Counted from the first letter of the stretch, positions 18,333-27,082 are shown. The stretch: DNA of 64,000 bases from Martinezella tropici (GCA_000799755.1 JUHI01000005.1:186001-250000), one strand, 5' to 3'. The notes: generated by a model from the sequence alone, not told the origin. Numbers and translations: made by a program.

Positions 18333-18362
18333 ACGAGTGCGCTGACGAAGCAGCGCACTCGT
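18333..18362 (-). terminator. Strong stem-loop between Gfo/Idh gene and RpiR-domain gene
   Basis: ACGAGTGCGCTG (18333-18344) pairs perfectly over 12 bases with CAGCGCACTCGT (18351-18362) across a 6-base loop. On the minus strand it begins 4 bases after the stop of the dehydrogenase gene. No clear T-run follows, so it may be an attenuator or an mRNA-stability hairpin inside the operon instead of a full terminator. Confidence 0.6.
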
Positions 18363-18366
18363 CAAT

Positions 18367-19386
18367 TCATTTTAGAATGACTGGCTGCTTCGTGGAAACC
18401 GACTCGATGCAGGCCAAGGCGATCGCAAGAGCGTTGCGCGCATCGATACCCGTTGGCCCCTCCGCCAGCGCTCTGTTTCTGACGGCGTTGGCGAAGGACG
18501 CAAGCTGGGCGGTATAGCCATGAATGAAGTGGTCTGTATCGCGCCGCCAGGTGTCGTTGGAGACACCGTCCTTGTCGAAAAGGGTCAGGCTTGAACGGCG
18601 CACATCACCCATGGTGACCATGCCACCGGAGCCAAAGACTTCGCCGCGGATATCGTAACCATAAAGAGCGGAGAAGTTCGCCTCCGCGACGGCGACCGAG
18701 CCATTGTCGAAGCGGATGCTCACGACGGCGGTATCGAGGAACCCCTTTTCTCTCGCATCGGGCCGGACCAGCGCGTCCGCCATAGCGAAGACTTCAACGG
18801 GCTTGGCTCCAGGATTGAGCCAGAGCAGCGTGTCGAAGTCGTGAATGAGGGTCTCGTAGAAGATGGTCCAGAGCGGGATCTTGCCGGGATCGGCGCCGAA
18901 CGGGCCTGGATCGCGCGTCAAAGACCGGATAAGCTGCGGTGCGCCGATCTTGCCGGCATCGATGGCCGCGCGCCCTTCGGCGAAGGCCTGATCCCAGCGG
19001 CGGTTGAACCCCACCTGGAGCGTGACACCAGCGCCGCGTGCGGCGGCAATCGCGCGATCGGCATCCTCAAGCGTCAGCGACATCGGCTTCTCGCAGAAGA
19101 TCGCCTTGCCGGCCTCGGCGGCTTGAACCAGGATATTGGTGTGGAACCGGGCGGGGGTGGCAATGATAACCGCGTCAAGACCCGGATGCGCGAGAAGCTC
19201 GGTAACGTCCGTGTATGACGCATCGACCCCAAGTCGATCTGCAAGCTTTGCCGCGGCACCGGACGCGGGATCGGCGATGGCAACGAGTTCAGCGTCGACC
19301 AGTCGCCTTGCAACAGTTTCACCATGGAAGGAGCCGATGCGGCCGGCGCCGATGAGGCCGACATTGACGGGTTTGATCTTGGTCAT
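18367..19386 (-). CDS. Gfo/Idh/MocA-family oxidoreductase, inositol 2-dehydrogenase-like
   Basis: An NAD(P)-dependent cytosolic dehydrogenase of sugars or cyclitols, 339 residues. The Rossmann motif GAGRIG is at 13-18, the EKP catalytic lysine motif (CEKPMSLTLEDAD) near residues 96-108, and VGFNRRWDQAF follows. The C-terminal half has FYETLIHDFDTLLWL, where the family histidine and aspartate lie. It is in the same operon as a CUT2 importer and an IolE-like protein, which suggests oxidation of inositol or a similar polyol to the keto form used by IolE. Alternative: a glucose/fructose- or scyllo-inositol-type dehydrogenase. Confidence 0.85.
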   Translation of the reverse strand: MTKIKPVNVGLIGAGRIGSFHGETVARRLVDAELVAIADPASGAAAKLADRLGVDASYTDVTELLAHPGLDAVIIATPARFHTNILVQAAEAGKAIFCEKPMSLTLEDADRAIAAARGAGVTLQVGFNRRWDQAFAEGRAAIDAGKIGAPQLIRSLTRDPGPFGADPGKIPLWTIFYETLIHDFDTLLWLNPGAKPVEVFAMADALVRPDAREKGFLDTAVVSIRFDNGSVAVAEANFSALYGYDIRGEVFGSGGMVTMGDVRRSSLTLFDKDGVSNDTWRRDTDHFIHGYTAQLASFANAVRNRALAEGPTGIDARNALAIALACIESVSTKQPVILK

Positions 19387-19412
19387 AGGATTTGTCCTGT
19401 AGGGTTATGATG

Positions 19413-20204
19413 TCAGATTGTGAATGCCGTACGGAATGCAAAGAGGGCTTCGTCGGCATTGCCTGCGGCCCAGGCTTCCATGCCGATCGGGCCGGCGTAA
19501 CCCATCGCCTTCAACGCTTTCGCGATACCGTTCCAATTGACTTCGCCGGTGCCCGGTTCGCAGCGGCCCGGCACATCGGCGACCTGGATTTCGCCGATCC
19601 AGGGCAGGCATTTGCGGCAAAGCTCTATCAGATTTCCTTCGCCGATCTGCGCGTGGTAGAGATCGAGGTTGAGGCGCAGCCTCGGATGATCGATGCTGGA
19701 CACGAGAGCCAGTGTGTCCTCGGCACGGCCGAAGGGCACGCCGGGGTGATCGACGGGCAGGTTCAGGTTCTCAAGCGTGAAGACGACATCTTCAGCCTCG
19801 GCTAGATCCACGATCCGACGAAGAGTGTCGCGGGCCCTCAGCCACATCGCACCCGTGACGACTTCGATCGGCTGCACCGGAAGGCCACGATCGCCGAGAC
19901 CGGTGCCATGGAGGTTCAGTCGCTGGACACCGAGGCGCTTGCCGACCTGCGCGGTTTCACGAGCGGTCCTGACAAGCTCGTCGGCTCCTTCGTCATCGGT
20001 CAGGCAGCCCGTGAGATAGCCATTCATGATGGTGAAAGTCGCGCCCGTCGCCTCCAGTTTGCCAATGTCATGTTCTGGCCAGTTCCACAGGCCGACACCG
20101 AAGCCCATTTCCTTGAGCCGCGAGGCGCGCCACTCGATCGGCTTGTCACGCCACAGCATCTCGGCGCAGGCCGCCAATGGAAAGAAAGTCGTAGGAGCAG
20201 TCAT
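19413..20204 (-). CDS. TIM-barrel sugar isomerase, hydroxypyruvate isomerase-like
   Basis: 263 residues from the ATG at 20204, which has AAGG about 10 bases upstream; a start at 20258 would add 18 residues without support. The protein is a xylose-isomerase-like TIM barrel. RLNLHGTG, the E in TLENLN, NLDLYHAQ with metal-site D and H, and the closing IGMEAWAAG (metal-site E) match the hydroxypyruvate isomerase/OtnI-like branch. In this operon it probably isomerises a keto product made by the Gfo/Idh enzyme. The exact substrate is unknown. The gap to the downstream dehydrogenase gene is 26 bases. Confidence 0.8.
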   Translation of the reverse strand: MTAPTTFFPLAACAEMLWRDKPIEWRASRLKEMGFGVGLWNWPEHDIGKLEATGATFTIMNGYLTGCLTDDEGADELVRTARETAQVGKRLGVQRLNLHGTGLGDRGLPVQPIEVVTGAMWLRARDTLRRIVDLAEAEDVVFTLENLNLPVDHPGVPFGRAEDTLALVSSIDHPRLRLNLDLYHAQIGEGNLIELCRKCLPWIGEIQVADVPGRCEPGTGEVNWNGIAKALKAMGYAGPIGMEAWAAGNADEALFAFRTAFTI

Positions 20205-20288
20205 CGAGATCTTACCTTGTTGATGGATATGAAAATCCGTGGCGCAGTGAAGGAACACCGAACCGAACAGCTGTTCTGTAATATTCGC

Positions 20289-21077
20289 TCAGATGGTTCC
20301 GCCGAGCTCCTCGGAAAGGGACTGCAGCTCCTTGCCGCCCGCCATCAGATTCTGGAGGCCGTCCAGATCGATCTCGCTCTTGGTGAAGGTTCCAAGCGTC
20401 TTTCCGCGGTTGAGCGCCGTAAACCGATTGCCCACCGCATAGGCGTGGCGAACGTTGTGCGTGATGAAGATGACGCCAAGCCCTTTGCCGCGAACCTGGT
20501 CGATATACTTCAGAACCATCGAGGTTTGGGCAACGCCGAGCGCGGACGTGGGCTCGTCGAGAATTAGGACCTTGGCACCGAAGTAAACAGCACGCGCGAT
20601 GGCGACACACTGGCGCTCTCCGCCCGATAGCGTGCCAACGGCCTGATCCGGCTCGCGGACATCGATGCCGATCCTGCGCATCTCGTCGCGTGTGATGTTG
20701 TTGGCGAAGTCCATGTCCATGTGCTTGAACGGGCCAAAACCTTTCAGAGGTTCGCGCCCCATGAAGAAGTTTCGCGTCACCGACATCAGCGGGATCATCG
20801 CAAGATCCTGGTAGACGGTGGCAATGCCGGCATCGAGCGCGTCACGCGGGCCGTTGAACGTCCGGGGCTGTCCATCGACCAAAAATTCTCCCGATGTCGG
20901 CCTGAACACACCAGACAGCGTATTGATAAGGGTAGACTTGCCGGCGCCGTTGTCGCCGAGAAGGCAGAGGACTTCACCGGCGTTGACGCTCAACGAGACG
21001 CCGTTAAGCGCAATGATCGAGCCGAAGTGCTTGACGAGGTTCCTAACCTCGACGATGGGCGTTTGAGACTTGGTCAT
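20289..21077 (-). CDS. CUT2 sugar ABC ATP-binding protein, single-domain (FrcA type)
   Basis: The ATPase subunit of the inositol-like importer, 262 residues with one nucleotide-binding domain. The Walker A GDNGAGKS is at about 41-48, the signature LSGGERQ and the Walker [13 protein letters not shown]. Most CUT2 ATPases (for example RbsA) carry two domains in about 500 residues; one-domain forms such as FrcA are known in rhizobia. The ATG at 21077 shares its A with the permease stop (TGATG) and has GGGAGAA upstream. This rules out a longer open frame that continues to 22247 antisense-like through the permease region. Confidence 0.92.
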   Translation of the reverse strand: MTKSQTPIVEVRNLVKHFGSIIALNGVSLSVNAGEVLCLLGDNGAGKSTLINTLSGVFRPTSGEFLVDGQPRTFNGPRDALDAGIATVYQDLAMIPLMSVTRNFFMGREPLKGFGPFKHMDMDFANNITRDEMRRIGIDVREPDQAVGTLSGGERQCVAIARAVYFGAKVLILDEPTSALGVAQTSMVLKYIDQVRGKGLGVIFITHNVRHAYAVGNRFTALNRGKTLGTFTKSEIDLDGLQNLMAGGKELQSLSEELGGTI

Positions 21078-22198
21078 CAGCGTTCTCCCGTGACGCGTTT
21101 GCGGATGACATTGTTGAAGATGACGGCCGTCAGCAGCATGCCGCCGAGGAAGACGAGGTACCAATCCTGATCGATCGATGTGTAGGTGAGCCCGATCAGC
21201 ACCATGCCAAAGACGATAGAACCGAAGAACGCACCGATCGCCGACCCATAGCCGCCAGTCAGAAGGCAGCCGCCGATGACGGCTGCGATGATTGCCTCGA
21301 ACTCCTTCTGGAAACCGCGGCGGGCATCCGTGGAACCGGCATCGAGGACGGTGAGGATTGCGACGAGAGTGGCGCACATGGCTGTAATGATGAAGAGTGT
21401 CGTCTTGACGCGGGCAACAGGGACGCCGGATTTGCGGGCGGCTCGCGGATCGCCGCCGGACGCAAAGATCCAGTTGCCGAAGCGCGTCCGTAAAAGCACC
21501 CAAGTGGCAGCCAGTGCAATCAGGACGAACCACAGGATTTCCACGGGAATGCCGGGAACCTTCGGTGTGCCACTTGGAAAAGTCTCGATGATGCCGTGGC
21601 TTCCGAGCCAGGAAAACAGACCCGTGAATGCATCGCCGGAGAAGATTGGCGCAAGCGGACTGTTGGCGGCGGCTTCCTTCATCCCTCGAAGCTGTGTTGC
21701 GCCGCCGCTTGCCCATTTGAGACCGACCAATGTCAAGCCGCGCAGGATGAACAGGAAGGCAAGCGTGACGATGAAGGAAGGAAGGCCGGTATGCATCGTG
21801 AGCTGTGCATTCGTGACACCGATTGCGACGGCGAAGCCCATGGCAATCAGGATCGCCACGCTGAGCGGCAGGTGCAAGACCACAAGCGCCGTACCGAATA
21901 CCAGACCGGCGAAGGCAACCATCGATCCGATCGACAGATCGAACTCGCCCCCGATCATCAACAGAGCGGCACCGATCGCAAGAATTCCAAGCTGGGCGGC
22001 CGGAGCCATGAAGTTGATCACGCCGGCCAGCGTGAACATGGCAGGATTGGCGGTGAAGAAAAAGAAGACGGTGACAAGCACCAATCCGGCGACAGCGCCA
22101 AGTTCCGGACGCCGCAGCAATGCGGTCATCGTCGAAACCTTTTTCAGCCGCTCGTCGGATCGGGCGGAAGTCCCGTTCTGTTCGTTGGCCAGCGTCAT
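21077..22198 (-). CDS. CUT2 sugar ABC transporter permease
   Basis: The membrane subunit of the importer, 373 residues, with a hydrophilic N-terminal ~35 residues and then about ten membrane helices. The family motif [11 protein letters not shown] (about residues 90-100) and the C-terminal [27 protein letters not shown] mark the RbsC/FrcC branch. The ATG at 22198 follows GAGGAACG; an in-frame upstream start at 22243 lacks a ribosome site. It lies between the binding-protein gene (with a hairpin in the gap) and the ATPase gene. Confidence 0.93.
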   Translation of the reverse strand: MTLANEQNGTSARSDERLKKVSTMTALLRRPELGAVAGLVLVTVFFFFTANPAMFTLAGVINFMAPAAQLGILAIGAALLMIGGEFDLSIGSMVAFAGLVFGTALVVLHLPLSVAILIAMGFAVAIGVTNAQLTMHTGLPSFIVTLAFLFILRGLTLVGLKWASGGATQLRGMKEAAANSPLAPIFSGDAFTGLFSWLGSHGIIETFPSGTPKVPGIPVEILWFVLIALAATWVLLRTRFGNWIFASGGDPRAARKSGVPVARVKTTLFIITAMCATLVAILTVLDAGSTDARRGFQKEFEAIIAAVIGGCLLTGGYGSAIGAFFGSIVFGMVLIGLTYTSIDQDWYLVFLGGMLLTAVIFNNVIRKRVTGER

Positions 22199-22285
22199 GG
22201 GGTCGTTCCTCAGTTTGTTCGTTGTCCTTGCGCGCCAGATCATTCATCGGACCGGTCGCGTGGATAGGCGAGCATGGCGGTTGGG

Positions 22286-22311
22286 GCAGTTCCCGCCCTT
22301 ACGGGAACTGC
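22286..22311 (-). terminator. Intercistronic hairpin after the binding-protein gene
   Basis: GCAGTTCCCG (22286-22295) pairs perfectly with CGGGAACTGC (22302-22311) across 6 bases, between the binding-protein stop (22324) and the permease start (22198). No T-run follows. Such hairpins in importer operons often protect or attenuate the mRNA so that the binding protein is made in excess; this role is inferred. Confidence 0.6.
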
Positions 22312-22323
22312 GACGGCTCCGGC

Positions 22324-23277
22324 CTAGCGGATGCCTTGGGAGGATTTTTCGATGACCTTGGCCGCGGTGTCCTTCTCAACGAAGCTCGGGCCGGACGCGA
22401 CGTTGCCTGCCGGCATCGTGCCGTAACGCGCATTCAATGCAAGGAAAGTCACCGGCAGATAGCCCTGGAGATAGGGTTGCTGGTCGACTGCGAACAATGC
22501 CTTGCCGTCAGCGACAGCCTTGAGGAACCCGGCCGAAAGGTCGTAGGACGCGACCTTCACTTTATCGCCGACGCCCATCTTCTCGACAACCGCGACAGCG
22601 CGTTCGCCGACCAGCGGCGCAGATAGGCCGAGGACGACGTCGATCGACGGATCGGAGGTGAGCGCCGCCTGAATCTTGGCTTCGATCTCGGCCGGATCCG
22701 CCGTGGTCGGCAATACGGTCACCTTGCCGCCTTCGAAGCCTTTCTCCGTGCCTGCGCAACGCTGGTCGAGAGCTGCATTGCCTACTTCCTGATTGACGCA
22801 CAGAACATGCTTCAGACCGAGGGACTTCAATTTTGCACCGACCTTGATGCCGGCCGGGAGCTCATCCTGGCCGACATGCAGCTTGATGCCGAGCTTTTCG
22901 GCGGCGGCGATACCGGAGTTCATGGAGATCACTGGAATGCCGGCGGCAACGGCTTTCTGGATCGCCGGACCAAGGGCATCCGGGTCGGGGTCCGAAATCA
23001 CGATCCCGGCCGGATTTTGGTTGGCTGCGGCTTCAATGAGCTGACCCATCGCAACCATGTCGAAGGTTTCCGGCGCACGGTAGTCCACTCTGACGTTGCT
23101 ATCCTTGCCGGCCTGCATCATGCCGTTCTTGACGATCGACCAGAACGGGTCGGATGCCTGGCCGTGCGTGACGGCAATGATCGTCAACTGGTCCTGCGCT
23201 CTTGCAGCCGTTGAGCAAGAAACGGCGATCCCCGCGGCCAGAATGCCGAAGGCAATTTTGCTGAGAATAGATTTCAT
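22324..23277 (-). CDS. CUT2 sugar ABC substrate-binding protein (RbsB-like)
   Basis: A periplasmic receptor of 317 residues with a Sec signal peptide MKSILSKIAFGILAAGIAVSCSTAARA (cleavage likely near residue 27). The Peripla_BP_4 fold is recognisable from ITHGQASDPFWSIVKNG (early ligand loop), IVISDPDPDAL, IPVISMNSG and the closing VDQQPYLQGYLPV. The cysteine at about residue 21 is inside the hydrophobic region but lacks a clear lipobox. The start at 23277 has GGAGGAGGAAC. First gene of the seven-gene operon, divergent from the LacI regulator at 23458. An inositol-like ligand is inferred from the downstream enzymes only. Confidence 0.9.
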   Translation of the reverse strand: MKSILSKIAFGILAAGIAVSCSTAARAQDQLTIIAVTHGQASDPFWSIVKNGMMQAGKDSNVRVDYRAPETFDMVAMGQLIEAAANQNPAGIVISDPDPDALGPAIQKAVAAGIPVISMNSGIAAAEKLGIKLHVGQDELPAGIKVGAKLKSLGLKHVLCVNQEVGNAALDQRCAGTEKGFEGGKVTVLPTTADPAEIEAKIQAALTSDPSIDVVLGLSAPLVGERAVAVVEKMGVGDKVKVASYDLSAGFLKAVADGKALFAVDQQPYLQGYLPVTFLALNARYGTMPAGNVASGPSFVEKDTAAKVIEKSSQGIR

Positions 23278-23325
23278 GTTGTTCCTCCTCCTTGTACCGC
23301 CCGCTCCTCAGGTCGGCAAATGTAG

Positions 23326-23362
23326 TTGCTACCGGGTGCAAATTCCCTGCTACCGGGTGCAA
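23326..23362. promoter_or_regulatory. Tandem candidate LacI operators
   Basis: GCTACCGGGTGCAA occurs twice, ending at 23341 and 23362, exactly 21 bases (two helical turns) apart. The first copy extends to TTGCTACCGGGTGCAA, with palindromic TTGC/GCAA ends around CCGG, a LacI-family layout. A partial third copy (GCAGGTGCA) follows. The pair lies between the operon starting at 23277 and the divergent regulator at 23458. Confidence 0.6.
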
Positions 23363-23457
23363 GCAGGTGCATCATAAGCTTGAATAAGGTAAAAGCAAGC
23401 ATTCATTTCACTGGAATCAGAAAATGGAATGTTTATTCCGTTTCCTCCGGAGGCAGC

Positions 23458-24468
23458 ATGCGCAGGAAAGAGACCGTCAGGCGAACCACAGCGAAGGAAG
23501 TTGCGGCCGTCGCCGGGGTGTCGAAATGGACGGTCATTCGGGCCTTTACGCCGGGATCGTCGATCACGGAGGAGAGCAAGCGCCGCGTCATGGAGGCGGC
23601 GACGGCCTTGAACTATTCGCCGAATCTTCTCGCTCGAAGTCTCGCAACAAACTCCACGCGCCAGGTTGCAGTCTTCGTGGACGACTTCAGCAACCCCCAA
23701 AAACTGCCATTCCTTGAGACATTGACCGAGCGCCTGCAGGCCGCGGGTCTGGTTGCTATGCTGATCAACATCAACAATCACTTCGATCACGTGCATGCGT
23801 TGTTGCATGCGGACCAGCGACAGGTCGATGCCGTCATCCTGTTCGGCACCGCATTTCGCGACGAGACACTGACGGATCGCCAACTCGGCAATGGAATGCC
23901 TCCCATGTTCGTTCTGGCTCGCGATAGTCAGATCGACGGCGTGCCGGCAGTGGTCTGTGATGCCGAGCTTGCTCTCAGGGACATCGTCGATCACCTGCAC
24001 AAGCGGGGATATCGACGGCCCGGCTTCATGAGCGGCGCGACGGCGCTTTCAACGGCGCTGAGGCGCCGGCAACATTTCACCGACTTCTGGGCGCAGAAAG
24101 GTGTTGGCGAGATCGAATTGCTGTCTGCCGAGAAATATAGTGCCGAGGCAGGAGCAGAATCCGTCCGCGGTTATCTGTCTCGCATTGCGCCTGCCGACCG
24201 CATCGATGTTCTCATGTGCGAAAACGATATCCTGGCATTGGGAGCCATGGATGAAATCCGTGGAGAGTTCGGGCTGAGCGTGCCTGATGATATCGCGATC
24301 GTCGGTTTCGACAATTACGAGCTGGGCGGATCGTCGGCCTATAGCCTCACCACCTACGAACAGCCGCGACACGAAATGGTGGAGGCGATCATCGGCATGA
24401 TTGTCGGAACCGTTGAAGCCGAAACGGTTACCCTGACTGGTAAACTGGTCGTCCGGAGGTCGACGTGA
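23458..24468 (+). CDS. LacI-family transcriptional regulator
   Basis: 336 residues from the ATG at 23458, which has GGAGG 5 bases upstream; longer in-frame reading from 23326 runs through the operator repeats and is rejected. The helix-turn-helix is at about residues 13-35 (TAKEVAAVAGVSKWTVIRAF), with the hinge helix YSPNLLARSL after it. The ligand domain closes with IAIVGFDNYELGG, typical of the family. It is divergent from the CUT2/inositol-like operon and is the probable repressor acting at 23326-23362. An imperfect GC hairpin (24467-24495) overlaps its stop codon. Confidence 0.9.
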   Translation: MRRKETVRRTTAKEVAAVAGVSKWTVIRAFTPGSSITEESKRRVMEAATALNYSPNLLARSLATNSTRQVAVFVDDFSNPQKLPFLETLTERLQAAGLVAMLININNHFDHVHALLHADQRQVDAVILFGTAFRDETLTDRQLGNGMPPMFVLARDSQIDGVPAVVCDAELALRDIVDHLHKRGYRRPGFMSGATALSTALRRRQHFTDFWAQKGVGEIELLSAEKYSAEAGAESVRGYLSRIAPADRIDVLMCENDILALGAMDEIRGEFGLSVPDDIAIVGFDNYELGGSSAYSLTTYEQPRHEMVEAIIGMIVGTVEAETVTLTGKLVVRRST

Positions 24469-24495
24469 CCGTCTTCCCGCAGCCGTCGGGCGGTC
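24467..24495. terminator. Possible bidirectional terminator hairpin
   Basis: GACCG...CCCG (24467-24479, with a TCTT bulge) can pair with CGGGCGGTC (24487-24495) between two convergent genes. It starts in the regulator's stop codon and no T-run is present, so the call is weak. Confidence 0.3.
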
Positions 24496-24607
24496 GTGGG
24501 AAAATGCAGCGTTCAGTTGCTTCGGTCTGCTGCCCATCCCTCAGACATTCGAGCAGCGCAATGCGGAGGCAATTCTCGTTTGCGCCTGATGGTGGAGTTG
24601 AAGAGCG

Positions 24608-25363
24608 TCACCAGCCGCCGTCAATTCCGATGTTCTGGCCGGAGATCATGTCGGACCCCGGCGATACGAGAAACAGCACCAGCTCGGCGATGTCGCCAGG
24701 CTGAATGCGCGATTTGATCGACTGGTTCTCCAATATCCAATCATTATACTGCTGCAGCCGGTCGCCGAAGACGCGCTCCTCGGCCTCCGACACCACGGCA
24801 CCGGGCGAGACGCAATTGACGCGTACGCCGTATGGCCCGAGCTCGCGCGCAAGCGATTTCGTAAGACCGTATATCGCCCCCTTCGACGCGACATAGGGCA
24901 CATAACCGTCCCAACGGCCGTTGAGTGTCAGCGAGCAAAAGTTGACGATCTTGCCGTAGCCTTTCTGCTTCATGTGCGGCGCAACGGCGCGGGTCAATGC
25001 GAAGGCGGCGGAGGAATTGACCCGCAGTTGCTCCTCATATTCCTCCAGCGAGAATTCCTCGAACGGCTTGTTGATGATGAGCGCAGCATTGTTGATGAGG
25101 ATATCGATCCCCGCATGCGCATCGCAAAGCGCCGCCACCCGCATCTCGCTCGCTTTGAGATCGCCGAGGTCCTGCCTGACATAGGACACGGCACCGCCGC
25201 TCTCCGCTGCAATATTGGAAGCAAGAGCCTCACCGGCATGGCTTTCCGCCCTGTCCAGCATCAATACCCGGGCGCCCGCGCGCGCCAAGCGGGCCGCTTG
25301 CTCGCGCCCCAGCGTTCCGAGCGCGCCGGTCAGCAACACCGTCTTCCCCGATAAAGTCGTCAT
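24608..25363 (-). CDS. SDR-family NAD(P)-dependent dehydrogenase
   Basis: A 251-residue classical short-chain dehydrogenase. Cofactor motif TGALGTLGREQA (TGxxxxxG) at about residues 13-24, NNAA near 91, catalytic S in FCSLTLNG, and YVASK as the Y-x-x-x-K pair near residues 155-159. The closing SGQNIGIDGGW is standard. The ATG at 25363 has GAGG upstream and lies 7 bases after the ATPase stop (25371). It is therefore the last gene of the GntR-importer operon (28861 to 24608) and probably oxidises the imported sugar to a lactone. Confidence 0.9.
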   Translation of the reverse strand: MTTLSGKTVLLTGALGTLGREQAARLARAGARVLMLDRAESHAGEALASNIAAESGGAVSYVRQDLGDLKASEMRVAALCDAHAGIDILINNAALIINKPFEEFSLEEYEEQLRVNSSAAFALTRAVAPHMKQKGYGKIVNFCSLTLNGRWDGYVPYVASKGAIYGLTKSLARELGPYGVRVNCVSPGAVVSEAEERVFGDRLQQYNDWILENQSIKSRIQPGDIAELVLFLVSPGSDMISGQNIGIDGGW

Positions 25364-25370
25364 CTGAGCC

Positions 25371-26102
25371 TCACAGCAGTTCGTGAACTTCGTCGATCGA
25401 GGTTTCCGTGGTCGGCCGGTCGAAGACGATTTCGCCTCGCGCCATCGCCACGATCCGGTCACAGGACTGGAAGACGTGCTGCATGTTGTGCGAGATGAAG
25501 ATGCCGGTCAGGCCCTGCGCCTTCAGGCCGCGCACGAAACCGATCACTTTGTTCGTCTCCTTGACGGATAGATGGTTGGTCGGCTCATCGAGGATCAGCA
25601 CCTTCGATTTGAAATGCATCGCACGGGCGATCGCCACGCCCTGCTTCTGACCGCCTGAAAGTTCGCCCACCAACGCATCCGGCGAGCGCAGATGCAGATC
25701 GACATCGGCGATTGCCTTGATGCTTTCGTCGCGCATGCGCTTCTGGTCCATGACACCGAAATTGCCGATCCGCCACTTCATCGGCTCGCGCCCGATGAAC
25801 AGGTTGCGGGCGATCGACATCGTGGGAACCATGGAATTGTACTGGTAGATCGTCTCGAGCCCGTGACGCATCGCATCCTTGGGCGAGCGGAAATTGACTT
25901 CCCGGCCTTCGATGAGGATCTGGCCGGCATCCTGATGGTGGACGCCGGACAATATCTTGATCAGCGTCGATTTGCCTGCTCCATTGTCACCGACGAGACC
26001 GACGGACTCGCCGGGATTGATGGTCAGCGACACGTTCTTCAACGCATGCACGCCGCTATACCATTTCTGCAGATTACGGCACTCGATGATCGGCTGGGTC
26101 AT
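25371..26102 (-). CDS. CUT2 sugar ABC ATP-binding protein, single-domain
   Basis: The ATPase of a second CUT2 importer, 243 residues and one domain. Walker A GDNGAGKS at about 38-45, signature LSGGQKQ, Walker [14 protein letters not shown]. The Q-loop region reads IYQYNSMVP where the paralogue at 20289 has VYQDLAMIP. It overlaps the permease stop by ATGA (26099-26102). Like the ATPase at 20289-21077 it is half the size of RbsA. Confidence 0.92.
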   Translation of the reverse strand: MTQPIIECRNLQKWYSGVHALKNVSLTINPGESVGLVGDNGAGKSTLIKILSGVHHQDAGQILIEGREVNFRSPKDAMRHGLETIYQYNSMVPTMSIARNLFIGREPMKWRIGNFGVMDQKRMRDESIKAIADVDLHLRSPDALVGELSGGQKQGVAIARAMHFKSKVLILDEPTNHLSVKETNKVIGFVRGLKAQGLTGIFISHNMQHVFQSCDRIVAMARGEIVFDRPTTETSIDEVHELL

Positions 26103-27082
26103 TTATGCGCCTCCACCTTGATCTTGCGGGACATCTTGCCCATCCAGGCATTGGCGATGACGGCGAACATGGTGAGCATGCCGATCGCGAACTTGAACCA
26201 GTTGGCATCGACGCGCGAAAGCACGAGGCCATTGTCGATGGTGCGGATCAAAAGCGTGCCGATGATCGCGCCGAACACCGTGCCGATGCCACCCGCCAAC
26301 GCCGTCCCGCCGATGACGGCCGCAGCCACGGCCTGCAATTCCAGACCCTCGCCGATCGACGGCAGTGGCGAGCCGAGCCGCAAGACCTGCAACAGACCGG
26401 CAAAGCCCGCAAGCATCGAGCAGAGCATGAAGCAGACGATTTTCACGCGCCTGACCGGAATTCCCATCGAGGCGGCTGCTTCGTTGAAGCCGCCAACCGC
26501 CCTGATCCAGTTGCCAAAATTCGTCAACGAGAGGAAAGCGGCAGCCAGGATCGCGATCAGTGCAAACCACAGGAAGGACATGCGCAGGATCGCCCCCGGC
26601 CAGATATAGTCGGTGAAGAGCCAGGTCGGCAGATCATCCGGCAGAAGCGGCGGAAAGCCGCCGGAAACAACGATCGTCAGAGAGCGTGCGATGAACAGCA
26701 TGCCAAGCGTGGTAATGAAGCTCGGGATCGAGAACTGCAGCGTTATGTAGCCATTGATAGCACCGATAAATGCTGAGAGCAGCAAGCCAAGCAGCAAAGC
26801 AAGACTGAACGGAATGCCGTCGTTCAACATAACCGCCATAGACATCGGCATCAGCGCGAAGACAGAACCGACAGACAAATCGAATTCACCGCAGATCATC
26901 AATATGGTCACACCGATGGCAACGAGCGCCATTTCCGGCAGCAGCCCCATGATGCCGCGTATGTTCTCGAACGACAGGAACACGCCGTTCGACTTGATCT
27001 GGAACAGGACAACCAGAAGGATCAGCAGGGCAAGCCCCGCCAGCTCGGGCTTGTCGAGATAAATTTTCAGAAACCGCTTCAT
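26099..27082 (-). CDS. CUT2 sugar ABC transporter permease
   Basis: The membrane subunit, 327 residues from the ATG at 27082 (MKRFLKIYLDKPELAG). The ribosome site is weak, and an upstream ATG at 27115 is possible. Motifs of the RbsC group: ICGEFDLSVGSVFAL, IPSFITTLGMLFIARSL, and AAAVIGGTALAGGIGTVFGAIIG. About ten membrane helices are evident. It lies between the binding-protein and ATPase genes in one operon. Confidence 0.92.
   Translation of the reverse strand: MKRFLKIYLDKPELAGLALLILLVVLFQIKSNGVFLSFENIRGIMGLLPEMALVAIGVTILMICGEFDLSVGSVFALMPMSMAVMLNDGIPFSLALLLGLLLSAFIGAINGYITLQFSIPSFITTLGMLFIARSLTIVVSGGFPPLLPDDLPTWLFTDYIWPGAILRMSFLWFALIAILAAAFLSLTNFGNWIRAVGGFNEAAASMGIPVRRVKIVCFMLCSMLAGFAGLLQVLRLGSPLPSIGEGLELQAVAAAVIGGTALAGGIGTVFGAIIGTLLIRTIDNGLVLSRVDANWFKFAIGMLTMFAVIANAWMGKMSRKIKVEAHK

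Noticed and set aside
20265..20276. Perfect palindrome GAACAGCTGTTC between the TIM-barrel and ATPase genes
   Set aside because: It lies inside an operon, is not the alphaproteobacterial LexA form (GTTC-N7-GTTC), and 12 bases is short enough to arise by chance.
20289..22247. A 652-residue reading frame ending in the ATPase
   Set aside because: The first ~390 codons overlap the permease gene in another frame and look random; the ATPase starts at 21077 with its own ribosome site and stop/start overlap.
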